Below, piece after piece: positions 1 through 11,400 of a stretch of 64,000 bases of DNA; positions within the stretch are counted from its first letter, which is position 1, and every line of letters begins with the position of its first letter. The stretch is from NCBI RefSeq assembly GCF_947623445.1, contig NC_135244.1, positions 14,818,860 through 14,882,859 of the forward strand, read 5' to 3'. A program made the translations under genes and the position numbers. Below the pieces are notes generated by a model, which was not told the DNA's origin, did not search any database, and saw nothing but the letters and a program-made list of their open reading frames with translations. This DNA is from Clavelina lepadiformis. Lineage: Eukaryota; Chordata; Ascidiacea; Aplousobranchia; Clavelinidae.

Positions 1-531
1 CACCCTGGTCATACCCTGTTATGGATAGGAAAAAGCGCAGTTTTAATTTCTTGTTCCCCAAGCGCTTGGACTAACATATTACAAACAACCGGATTTCTGA
101 GGCCGGAAGGTATTCGTCATGGCTATCGTTAAAAATTGTACAAGTTTGTGGACAACGGATACTAGCCCGGTCGTACCCAGTTAGACATCGAGAAAAAAGG
201 AGCGGTACAACGGCATTGTGCTGATCGCTTTGGCGGACATTGTCAGTTACTGATTAGTGATTACGCTAGTGCTGCCATTGCTATCCACTAACTCGTGCAA
301 GTTTCGTCGATAGCAATGACGGATACGGATATGCTCAGATACGGCTGTTTGTAATGTGTTAGTTCAAGCGATTTTTTCGCCTTATTAGGAAAGCCTAGCT
401 TATTACCGTTAACGAAAACATACTGTAGGCTATATATTAGGATCGTGTTCATGCTTTCAATGTATTTCCATTTTTATTGTCACCGAATACTCGTCCTATA
501 CGTTTGTCTCATACAGTATTTACTTGAAATA
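1..531. other. No gene recognised
   Basis: I find no convincing exon, RNA gene or repeat here on either strand. The sequence is less AT-rich than the following kilobase and may be part of a degraded element whose rest lies outside the window, but nothing in it identifies a family. Confidence 0.4.
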
Positions 532-678
532 ATGATTTCTGTTGCTAAAGATTATTGTGTAATCTGCAAAAAAGAGGTAAGAGCACGTCAAGAAACGTTA
601 GTCTGCGAAAGGTGCAGCCAGGTGCAACATCGAACATGCGAAACAAATATTTTTTGTGCCACTTATACCGAAATTTAG
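532..678 (+). mobile_element. Fragment resembling the zinc-binding N-terminus of a MULE/FLYWCH-type transposase
   Basis: A 48-residue stretch from the ATG at 532 has the spacing C-x2-C, a run of charged residues, C-x2-C, then H-R-x-C (CVICKKEV, LVCERCSQVQHRTC). This is the PHD-like zinc-knuckle pattern found at the N-terminus of many invertebrate proteins that carry a Mutator-like (MULE) transposase domain. Nothing after the stop at 676-678 continues the protein, so this is at most a short relic, or one exon of a gene whose other exons I cannot see. The family assignment is by pattern only. Confidence 0.3.
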
Positions 679-1712
679 CCAGAAAGGAAATTACAGTTGG
701 ACCGTGGAACTGTAATCTTCGTTGAGCAAAAAATGTAAGAAAATGAAGGCGTTGATTTGAAAAAAAATTACTTACAGATAAGTTATGCACTTGCATCAAT
801 TATGTTTTTGTACATTTCCATCGGTCCACAACCAAAAGGCGGATATTTTTTCCCATTGTTTTAGGTATGCTTTCATTGCCTTTCGTAAGTATTGATTGAG
901 ATATACCACTGTCAACGAACGTTGTTGTTTGAATTGTATTTTTAAACGTGGCCTTAGCTGGAAGCCACAAAATTGAGATTCCCCTCCTTTTCTCTGACGA
1001 TTTTCCTAGACCTAGCTGAAGGTAGATACATTTCAGTCACATTTTGAGGGTGTTGAGGATAGGGCAGGGTGTAGATTTTTTGGTAGGTTGAAGATTAGGT
1101 TCATGACGTCATTCCTACATAATAGAATTTTTGGTTTTTGTTTTTTGAAATAGTTTATTATAAGCTCAAAAAACGCAGTTTTTCAACCTTTAAAAGGGAA
1201 TTCCCTCAGAAGTTAATGACGTTGAATGGTGATTTTTGTGACGTATTACTTTGGTAACTTTGAGGTGGTTGTGCACTTCTACACTAGACTCGGATCTCCT
1301 TTACGTTTGTACTCCTTTATCAGGATGGAGTATTGTGGGATTTTATGTCATAAATTTTTCCTTCCTCTAGGTTAGGCTTTCATGTTTGGAGTGTAAAACT
1401 ACAAGACACCCACTGTCATGCGAGCATAACTTATCCTAAACACTCACTAATTAAAACAACAGTTGTTTTCAGCACATTAGCTGTTGTGCATAATGTATTT
1501 GTAAAATAAATTTATTATGGCAAGAAAATATTAGTAGCTGCCTTTGATTAGAAGTTTCCACAGATTAGAAATACACATAATGCTTTAAAACAATGCGTAT
1601 AGTAGTACGGTTTTGATGACAATTATTAGAAGTCATAAAAAATTACTGTGGTGATATAAAGTCAGGGCTTGTAACTATATGTGGAACAGACTGCTGTTTC
1701 CGCAGACTGCGG
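679..1712. other. Intergenic, AT-rich; no gene recognised
   Basis: This stretch holds short open frames only, none with exon-like boundaries or a recognisable domain. It probably contains the promoter and 5' untranslated region of the C1D gene toward its right end. No TATA box or other promoter element stands out. Confidence 0.4.
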
Positions 1713-1716
1713 AAAA

Positions 1717-1788
1717 AAGCTTACGCTTAATAAAGCTTGTGTCGAAAAATATAAAGAGAACCTTCAGTGTGGCAAACTATATCCTGGT
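1717..1788 (+). repeat. Half-copy of a palindromic MITE, in the 5' flank of C1D
   Basis: About 70 bp match one arm of the full palindromic element at 12472-12684 (shared pieces include GTGTCGAAAAATATAAAG and GGCAAACTATAT). Only one arm is present. It lies within 60 bp of the C1D start, so it is part of the 5' untranslated region or first intron and creates a spurious N-terminal extension of the C1D reading frame. Confidence 0.65.
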
Positions 1789-1845
1789 TTTTATTTTTCT
1801 TTAATAAATAAAGTAACATTTCTAAAGTTTTACAGATCTGGCATT

Positions 1846-2247
1846 ATGAATGAAAGTGATAGCTTTCCTAATGAACTTGCAGAAGCATGTGGCAAACTTG
1901 CGTCTGCCGTAGAATCTGCTGAGAACGAATTACAGCTTGTTTTTAATAAAGAAAGAAGAGAATTAGTGGAGACGGCCAAACCCTTGGACATTGCCCAACT
2001 TGATCTTGTTACAGCATATGCCATAAATTCCTTTTATTGGGCATACCTTATTGCTGATGGTGTTGACCCTAAAAATCACCCATTAAAGCAAGAACTAAAC
2101 AGAATTCGAACATACATGATGAAAGTGGAAGAAGCAAAAGCTAGTAAAAATGCACCGGTCATAGATAAAAAAGCTGCAAACAGATTTTTGAAAAGTGCAT
2201 TATTTGCCAAGAAGAAAAGCCAAAATTTAACAAAAGAAGAAAGCTAG
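1846..2247 (+). CDS. C1D: C1D nuclear nucleic-acid-binding protein (exosome cofactor)
   Basis: This is a 133-residue single-exon protein of the Sas10/Utp3/C1D family, close to the human length of 141. The conserved core is plain: a helix around LDLVTAYAINSFYWAYL, then GVDPKNHPLKQELNRIRTYM, followed by a lysine-rich tail containing KKAANRFLKSAL. C1D (yeast Rrp47/Lrp1) binds the exosome exonuclease Rrp6/EXOSC10 in the nucleus and helps process the 3' end of 5.8S rRNA; the human protein has also been linked to DNA-PK. I chose the ATG at 1846. The frame stays open upstream to 1681, but that part is MITE-derived and a good splice acceptor (TTTTACAG) lies just before 1846. The next gene on the + strand is NGLY1. 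Confidence 0.9.
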   Translation: MNESDSFPNELAEACGKLASAVESAENELQLVFNKERRELVETAKPLDIAQLDLVTAYAINSFYWAYLIADGVDPKNHPLKQELNRIRTYMMKVEEAKASKNAPVIDKKAANRFLKSALFAKKKSQNLTKEES

Positions 2248-2420
2248 TCAAAGAAAGTTAGGAACTGCAGTGGAAAATTGCTTCTGAAATGTGCAGATAG
2301 ATCATTTTTTTATATTGAGGGGGCTTGTATCAATTTAATACCTTAAAATAATAAAATTGATGTGGCTGAGTTACTGGACAACAAAAAACTGTTTTTGTAT
2401 CAAATTCAACATTTTTATAC

Positions 2421-3003
2421 CTGATCAGGTCCAGAAGCGTCAACCCAATTTGGTTGTCCTTTTATGCTCAATTGTGTTACCAGTGCTAATACTGACATAT
2501 ATTTGTTTTTTCCGCTTCGCATGATGCCACCAATTTCAATAAATTGATCTGTATTTTGTATACTATACATTATTGTCAAGCAATATAGAGTTAAAATTAA
2601 AGTTGTCTCGTTTTGTTTTCCCCCACTAGTTAGCCTGCAACTGTGGTAGAGATTGTTGACCAATAGCTTTCAGTTGCTTTAAAATCATTTAAGGGAGAAC
2701 AACTTCTTTGTCAAATCAATGTTTTCAAATGCTTCGCGTATGAATTTGTTTGTGAGATTGTGTTTAAACGAAATAAGTTTTAAAAAACTGTTGAAACTGA
2801 ATGTGTGAAACCATTCCTCAGTTACAAATGAAATTTTATAAATACATGATTTCAATGTTTTAATACACTTTCTACTTAAGGAATCTAATGTGTTGAAATT
2901 AGGCATGAGTATAAACAGTGCCGGGGTGACAGCTTTGCTGAATAATGAAAGAGACAATTTTTTGAAGGCTTCTTCAACTTTAATTAGAATTGCAAGCAAT
3001 ATC
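2421..3003 (-). CDS. Candidate unrecognised gene, two splice-compatible exons (partial)
   Basis: Two open exons on the minus strand fit together. Exon A (3003-2704) follows an acceptor CTTTAG and encodes about 100 residues, helical and Leu/Lys/Phe-rich, including FILMPNFNTLDSLSRKC. Exon B (2640 or 2634 down to 2421) encodes about 70 residues including IGGIMRSGKNKYMSVLAL and ends at a donor (GTATAA). The donor of A and the acceptor of B agree in phase across an intron of only about 65 nt. I do not recognise the protein. If A is not spliced, its frame ends in a stop at 2685-2687. Exons 5' of A would have to lie opposite NGLY1, and the exon after B was not found. It could instead be a chance pair of open frames in AT-rich DNA. 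Confidence 0.35.
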
Positions 3004-3066
3004 CTAAAGCAAGTATATAAACCAGTACCATGAAAAAGTGTTCGTTTACTTTTTAGTACCAAAATA

Positions 3067-6000
3067 ATGATGTGTCTATGTTTCAAACTCTTGTTTTATG
3101 CATTATATCACAGAAATAGAAATGCTGAAAAATTCCGCTCCGTACGAATCGACAGTAAGGCTTTTCAGGAAAAGATACTGCCATTTAATGGTGCTGTGCA
3201 ATGCCTGTTGGATATGGGGTTTCAGGTACCGTGTTCAAGATTATGGTTACTTTTTCGTAGACAAATTGTAATAAACTATCCTCTTACATGTGGTGCATCG
3301 TATGCTGTTGTTGCAACTAGCTGCAAATACATATGTTACAGTATAAGCTCCTTCATTCAAAGATGAAGAAGATGTTCCAAATTTTGAGTTAGTGACTAAA
3401 GTTAAGAAGCATTCACTATACTCGTACATGTTTTATTGTTTACATTCCAGGAGGATGGAGAACGTTTTACGTTACCTATGGACAATAGCTTGATTAATAT
3501 ACAAGATGTTCATTGTCAATTACTGAAAGCAACTGAGAATGACAATAAAAATACTATTCCAGAACATATTTCAAATTCTCAGAAAGTTATCATGGGAAGG
3601 TAAGTACCAGTATTTGTATGTGACACTATTGATAGTAAATGCTTTGGATAGCATTAGTAGATTCTGTCAGTTCAACTGATAAGATTTGAATTAAGGTTTG
3701 TGTTTTATGTCTGTAGATGTGCATTTATAGAATTAATTAAAATTTACTATTCTGCAATGGTTTTTTGCCCCAATCACAGTTTCGAACCATACACTAAATT
3801 GGTTTGTTAAAGTCATAATTTCAGTAAAATTTAACCATAATTTAATAAAAAAAAATTTTTTCACACCCATGCAGAAAAAATACAGGAAACTAGCCTACTA
3901 ACTAAAAAGGATATTTAAAGTAATATATAAATAAAAGCATACAGCTGACTGATCAATATATACATAATTGTATGATGATAATAGTATACTGAATAAGATT
4001 GGAGCATTTCTCTTATTTTTATATACTTTCAAATCATCATGAAAAATGTGCATATGACTTGCAAGTTATGACATTTACCATATGCAACATATTTAAGAAG
4101 CTCCTATCAAAGTCTTGGTTTTCAAAATATGAAATAAAAGACATGCGAGTGCATAATATAGTCTTTTGATATATACTCAAAAATTTGTTATTCTAAAATG
4201 CACATCTCAATTGCATCATAGTATTGTTTATTAATTATGTTGAATGCTGCTATGGCCATCAGGTTAAGAGCTCATTTTGAGAACTGTTTGGTCTATGAAA
4301 ACAAATCCCTGCAGAATAAAGCAAGATTAATCATTCCTGCCGCAAAACTGAATCAGCGTGCTCAAAGTCAGTTTTCTCGGATTAAAACTGGAGCTTCAGC
4401 TGGTTTGTTCATATCTTTCACTTGCTCCAATAACCTGTTGCTGTATGTATGATAGATGACTGTGTTGGTGTGTTTGCTGCTTTCAGAATCAGTATTTTAT
4501 CAACAGTTAAAGTGAGCTTTCATCATTTTCTGCTGCTGGAATTGCTGACATGGTTTAAAAGAGATTTTTTTACATGGACAGATGTTCCAAAGTGCACTAA
4601 TTGTGACTCTTCCAAGAAAGCTTTAAGCATTGGTGAATGGGGCAAATTTTTTGATTTTAAATAGTTAAAGTGCTCTTGATGTAATCTGTATTTCAAAATA
4701 CAATTTTTACTGTACCTGCAAGCAATTTCAACACCATTTTAAAGGTATGCTTTCCCCAACACAAGAGGATTTTTTGTGGGGTGCATCGAGAGTTGAGGGA
4801 TTTCGATGCCAAAACTGTCAGAAGACACTTCGATTTCCAAGGTATAACCATCCAGAGAAATTGTTGGAAACTAGAACAGGTTATTTTTTTTGGATTTACA
4901 ACAATAACTAGATATCGAAAATAATCAGGCATTGAACTGCACTTAGCCATAGGATGTATTTTTTCAAGTCGTACCTGTTCCTCATTTTTTTCTCTATATA
5001 GTGTGCCAATTGCATTTCGAATTTACTGTGCAGACCTTTGCAGTACACAAATTTTTTTACTCTGTAAGTGTTATATTGTTCAACACTACTTTTTTATGAC
5101 TTACCTTGGTCATGACTACTTTCAGGTCGCTGTGGTGAATGGGCAAACTGCTTCACTCTCATGTGTCGGTCAATGGGGTTTGAAGCCCGTCATGTTCTAG
5201 ATTGGACAGATCATGTTTGGACAGAAGTAAGTGTTTGAAAGAAGATGTACTCAATTGTTTCAGTTTGTGCGCTCACGATTAACAAAAAAATAAATACTAA
5301 CTGCACTTTTGGTTTATTGCGCTTAGATCTTCATTCCTCCGTGGGACAGGTGGGTTCACTGCGATCCATGTGAAAATGCATGCGATAAACCGTTGATGTA
5401 CGAGAAGGGTTGGAATAAGAAACTGTCTTTAATCGTCGCCGCAAACTCTGAGGAAATTGTGGACGTAACATGGAGATATTCAAGAGCTCGTGCAGAGGTG
5501 ACTGCAAGAAGAAATGAAATGTTTGATGCTGCTTGGTTAGATCAAGCTCTAAAATCTCTAAACAAATCCCAGACAAGCATTAAGAGTGAAACACGAAAAG
5601 TGAGGAAATATCTGTTTGAGTAAAAAAATTATTAGTATTTGTTTCTCTTTGACAGAAAATAGAGGAAAATAGGACATAAATTCATCTTTCAGCTCGCACT
5701 TCATAAGAGAACATTCATTCTATTGTGAATATATTTAGAGGGAATTAGAAAGGCGATCGCAAATCGAAAAGTATGAATTCGAATCTAGTGGAGAACTATC
5801 AGACCAGCAATATGGTGGCCGTACCTCAGGCTCATTGGCCTGGCGCTTGGCTCGTGGTGAAATTCACTCTTCTGATAATTCTGAAGGTCAAGGGTCTAAT
5901 AAACTGATTGAGCCAACAGATACCGAATTAGCAAGTGGTTCCATTCAGATTGAATATTGCTGTAAAGCTGACGAGTGAGCAGATTTCCTCATTCCAATTG

Positions 6001-7398
6001 TTTTGGGTTATAGATTGTATTTTATCTCATAAGAGTTCTACATTTTTCCTCTAAATAAAATGCGTGTTTTACAGTCACCCGTTTTTATTTGTTAGATACA
6101 CAAGAATATCAAACAATAAGGAAACGATATATTCCTGGGATGCTTTGGTTTACAGATGTCGGTCAATGATGCGAAAGGAAGAATTTGATTGGAAGCAGGT
6201 GCGTATAGTGCGGTATAAACAATTAAACATGCTCGCATGAACTATTATCTACCACCATGAAAATGGAAACTTTTTCTTTTACACTTGCTGCTATCATATA
6301 ATGTTTATTATAGTGTGTTTAAAGTTATTTCTATTTCAGCATTTTTTTGTTATTACTTCCATTTGTTAATTTTTCATTGTATTTCACTATTACATTATGG
6401 CACATTTTTATTGTTATGATAAAAAATGTTTACTTTTTTATATTAGTAATAGTTTTTTTGCAAAATAGTTTCATGCTATTGTACACAGGCGTATTTATGC
6501 CGCGTGGAGGGTAACGACCTAGGTCACATAGCTTGGAAATTCAGCATGCCCAAAAGATTTAAAATTGTCGACATACGTGTGAAAGTACAAAGCACCACAT
6601 TCGAAAATGGAAATGTCGGTTGGCTTCTTTGCTCGGATTCAACGTGCGACGTCATAGCGCCAGGTTAGAAGTTGTCTGTGTTCGAGGTGACCTAAATTTA
6701 GGGATCTTTGAAACTTATATTTTCTTCATAATTCTCGTCCACATTAGTCAGGGTTGCCATCGGTCTCAACTCAAAAAAAAGACGACTAGGAAACGAAAGA
6801 CCAATACCACCTTAAACAGTGCACAACAGGAGAAAGCAACCAATGTTCCTAAAAAAAACAAGACATTATTTATATGCATGTTCTTAATTTTGGTATCTTT
6901 TTGGTACAAAATGGTATACTAAAAGTATCAAAATGCCCAAAATACGAACCTCTGCCCTAAAAATAAGGACGTAAATAAGGACATTTCTTAAAAAAAAGGA
7001 CAAACACATTTTCTAAGACACGGACCTTTGAAATAAGGACTGTATGGTAACCCTGATATTAGTTGTAGGAGTATTTAACCTTCATTGAAACACGTACACT
7101 TACTACTAAATTCTGCAAAAAGCAAGAGCAGCTACTCTATGTTTATTTCGTTACTTAAATTGCGTTGTCGAAGTTTTAAATGAGTTAAATTTTTCCAGGT
7201 GAAGAACAAAGTTTCTACCCAAAATATCAAGACGCGTCCACTTTATCAATCCATGGATTTCTACGAGGAGGCCTGGGTGACCACGCGTGGCAAAAGGCGC
7301 AATTGTTTCGAGTTTCTACGAATGACCTTTCAACCCCGCCCGCTTTTTCCGTTTTAATTAAATTCAGCGAAGTTCCTGGTTCATCAAGGCAACCGTAA
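3067..7398 (+). CDS. NGLY1: Peptide:N-glycanase (cytosolic deglycosylating enzyme)
   Basis: Eleven exons: 3067-3225, 3451-3599, 4263-4402, 4507-4632, 4745-4879, 5126-5226, 5327-5599, 5741-5974 (acceptor 2 nt earlier, at 5739), 6096-6198, 6489-6663, 7199-7398. Together they give a 598-residue frame (human 654). Order: PUB domain ([20 protein letters not shown]), transglutaminase-like core with zinc cysteines (two CxxC pairs, KCTNC and RCQNC), catalytic Cys in [10 protein letters not shown], catalytic His in WVHCDPCE and Asp in IVDVTWRYS, then the C-terminal PAW sugar-binding domain ([16 protein letters not shown], then IAWKFSMP and [11 protein letters not shown]). The enzyme removes N-glycans from misfolded glycoproteins retro-translocated from the ER, before proteasomal breakdown. 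The linker between PUB and core is shorter than in human. The start at 3067 is my choice because FKLLFYAL aligns with the first PUB helix; an upstream exon is possible. An AATAAA signal follows at 7450. Confidence 0.95.
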
Positions 7399-8432
7399 AA
7401 ACTTGTTTGATGTACATTTAATTGTTTTGGTCTGGTATTTTTAGATCCAAATAAAGTACTTGAATGCAATTAAGTGTGGTCTAATGAAAACGCTTTCTCT
7501 TTTCATGTAGTTAATGGTTATTCACCGCCAGCAGGTTTTCAAAGGTTAACCCAGTATCATTTATTTTCCTGTCTTTCACAAATATTGCTTTTACCAATTT
7601 AATTCTTTATCCAATTACGGTAAGCAATTTGTTGAACTGGGTGGGTTAGATAAATTTAGTGCGTTATACTCATCACTTCGTTACATACAGTTTCGTTGAA
7701 ATTTTTAAATACTTCCTTCGTGTTGTGTCAGCATGAATAATTACTTTCATGTGATAAATACAGCTTTGTCTCAGAAATACAGCACACATTAGCATATGCA
7801 GTCTCATGGTTTTGTTTAAATTATGTTGGCCCAGGGCGTGTTTTTATAAATACTGAAAGTATAAGCAAAACTTAAAGTGAAAGTTTCGGAATAGCATTTA
7901 CAGTAATTTTTTTTAAATCTTTTAACCACAGGCAGAAGAGGAGCAAAAGGTCAAAGTCATTAAACCTGATTCAAGTTGCAAGAATAGACGTAAACCAAAG
8001 TTAGTAAAACTTGAACGATTATCCAAAATTCAAGTTTCTATAGCGTGACACATCGTGAAGATTGAGTTATTCAATACGCAGTCAGGTATCCCTTCAACCC
8101 TGCAGTTTGCATCAACCTTTCACGTTTTTGTTTCTGTCATGAAAAACCCAATCATGTTTGGGATTCTATGCTTTAAGTACAGTATGAGCAGAATTTCCGG
8201 ATTTAAACAAAACGTGAATGTTTCTGTGACGAAGTAAGCTGCTGTTTGATTTGGTACAACATGTTAGTGATTTTAAGCTTAGGTAATCATATCATATAGT
8301 CAATAACTGATCAGCTTAGTTTGTCAGTGATAATTCATAACAAGTTATTCTTTCAGAAGTGTTCTTTTATTATATGTTAGAAAGTTTCCTGCAAGTTTTT
8401 TTAAAATCTGCATAGAATTGATAAAAAGTAAA
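7399..8432. other. Intergenic between NGLY1 and the LDLa GPCR
   Basis: The first 60 bp are probably NGLY1 3' untranslated region. One short basic open stretch at 7932-8048 follows an acceptor-like CACAG but has no partner exon, and I do not call it a gene. Nothing else is recognisable. Confidence 0.4.
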
Positions 8433-11400
8433 ATGAGACATTCTTTGGCGAAAAATATTATTTTGCTATCCTTTGTTTCTTGTTGCATTACCTTGACAGA
8501 AACACAACAGCAAGGTAAGAGAATACTCATATCAATAATATTTGATTTCCTAAGTTTTAAATTATTAAATTAACTGAAGAGGTGCGCTAATCGTAATTAG
8601 CTACAGTTATGTATGGCGACAAGTATATAGTTTGCTATGACATGTTCTATTTCTGGTATATTGTCGGCTCGGTGGTTGAGCGATTAGAGTGCCTTGGTCG
8701 TAAAATAGCGAACGGGATCAAATTCCCAGTTGCGCTACCATCCCAATACCCTTGAGCAAGGTATGAACCACGATGACTCAATGAGTGGTTCTGATGAACA
8801 GTTACAACTTCAGGCAATATAATGTAAAAAAATCAAAAAGAAAATATAAAATTTGTATCCGTCGGAACTGGCACAAAGACGTGCTCTGTAAACGAGGTTC
8901 GAGCGGTGAAAATAGTAATTAGCTTAATTTTAGATATGCGGTATAAGGTGTTACAAAGTTTAAAAATTTAGTTTCTTTAGTACGACAATGCACATGTCAG
9001 CAAGACCCTTTCTTATGCAACCAAAAGCAAGCGACATGCTCGATTGTTGGTGGTACCCGACTACTTCAGCTGAGGTAATTTGCAAATTCGATTTTCATTA
9101 CTTTATTGGCGAAAGAAAATTTATTGTAAACTGTATGCCAAATACTGTAAGTGTGACGATAAAGAAGATATAGTTTAAACATGGTTATCGATAGACCTAC
9201 GTTTATGAAATTGTCTACTATGCCTTTCTAAAATTTTATTAAGTTACCATTACCGTGTCAGTGGCTGAAAAGTGATGTTAAAGTTGACTAGTAAAAAAAG
9301 AATTTTGAACTAGGCTACCTTTACTGCAGTTATAATTTAATGGTACATGCCACAGGCCGAGTAAGGCAAATATATGCTATGCTGCAGACCATAACTTATA
9401 ACAAGTCCTAACATCTGCTTAAAACAACAACGATAAATAAAAATACATGCAAAGAACAAAGCAAGATGTACAGTAAACCTGGATTAAACAGTAAATTTTC
9501 TTTCCTTTCATAAAGCTATCCCGATCCAATCGCTCCGGATGGAATTGGGAAATGCATGCTTCCACGAGACAAATTGTGCAAAACTTCTGCTGAATTCAAC
9601 GTAACTTGTTTTGCTCCAATCACCAACGCGTCTATGAACAAATGTCATTTAGGCTGTGATTCTTACTACCTTTGTCGAGACAACAAAACCTGCATCAATC
9701 GATATAATATTTGCACAAATCAACAGACACCCAGCGGATGCAGCAACGACGATAATTACACCTCGCTTTATTGTGACATGAACTGTAGCAATTACTATCG
9801 CTGTAAAGACGGCAAGACTTGCGTTAAGCGGTCGTCGGTGTGCGACTTCAACATTTGTAATGGTTGTTCAGAAGATATGGAACACAGATCTGGTGTTGGG
9901 TTTAAATGCTTGAAAAATGGCAGACATTGTGTTCTGCCTCAAGCACTCCTGTATGACGATGTTCCTGACTGCGACAATGAGGAAGATTTATGTCTTCGAA
10001 AGGGGTTGGTAACGAAAATGACTATAAATATTTAATAAACATAGATGTCATTTGTAGCAAACTTTTCAAATTCAGCGGCTAGACTTATGCGAAAATAACC
10101 CGCATAATGCAGCATATTATAATATACTGAAGTATTGTTGCTATAGTAACAGTATTTCAACGCTAGAAGAGCATATTAACGTGGGCAAGCCTGTCTATGT
10201 GTAAGAATTATTCTAAATCTGTAAACTTTCATGAAACTGATGAAATACATTGCTGAGTTTTTCTTGTAAAATATGTAATATACAGTATGCATGTATATCA
10301 TAAACATTTGTAATATCCCATTTTATAACATCTTCAAAATATCATGATCTTTTCACAGGGAAAACTGCTTTCAATGTAAGGACAGAAGCCTGATGATTCG
10401 GGCTTCAGGTGTTTGTGATGGGATCATTGATTGTCCAGATTTGTCTGATGAGTGTGTATGCCAGAATAGGCTTGAGATATGCGACAAAGTTACAGAAGCG
10501 TTCATCAGGTATGTAGGTATGGGATAGCAATAGCGTAGTAACGCTTGTAAGCGTTTTGTTTAAATTACAGCATTGATCAGGCCAGCTTCGCATTTACTTT
10601 ATTGTATATTTAAACCAATTTCTTTGTTAAAAATTACATGGCGATTAGGTCATGTTTACCTTGAACCTTGCTGATGTATCTAAAACTGTTAGAGGTGTAA
10701 ATATTCTCATCAAATTTTCCAACTATATGAAGTGGTTATAGGTCTAGAAAAATTAAAATGTATAATGACGAAGATGGTGAAATAAAGTTATTTTGGAAAT
10801 CCAGTAGTCAATGATCTTCATTGCACAAAGTCATTTCGTGGGATAAAAACTAGATACAAATTTCTATCTCAGGAGTCCAACACTTAATCGGTGTACCCGC
10901 GGTACCGTCAATTGTGGAGACGGGAAGTGTATTGAAAGATACAAGGTTTGTGACGGAAATATGGACTGTGCGAATGGAATTGACGAGATGTAAGCGAGCC
11001 CCGTTTTGGCAACTTCTTGATTCACAAAACATTTTTACAGTATACAGAAATATTCCTTCGTTTTACTATGTAGGCTACTGTGTACGTACAGTATATAGGG
11101 CAAATAGAAATTTGTTTATAACTTTCATTACATTCAATTTTTAAAATAATTAATTATGTTTTCGGTCCAGGTTTCATTTCTGCGGTGGCACCGCTCCATG
11201 CGCAAATGACAGCAGAATTAACAATAGATGGTAAATATGTTTGTAAATTAAAATGTAGGGGTAATAAAATATCAAAATGTGACCAACCGACGGTTACGTC
11301 CAAGCCAAGTACATAAAATTTGGTCTTAAAATTTCAATCCGTAACACGCTCTCTTTCTGTCGCCAATTTTTGAATGTCTAACGAAGGCAGCATCTGTACG

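Noticed and set aside
1681-1845. N-terminal extension of C1D by 55 residues
   Set aside because: The extension is MITE-arm sequence, absent from C1D homologues; the ATG at 1846 gives the family's normal length.
5331-5576. Minus-strand frame opposite NGLY1 exon 7
   Set aside because: It is the shadow of the highly conserved catalytic exon on the + strand.
7932-8048. Basic open segment after an acceptor-like CACAG
   Set aside because: NGLY1 already ends at 7398 and no exon upstream or downstream joins it in phase.
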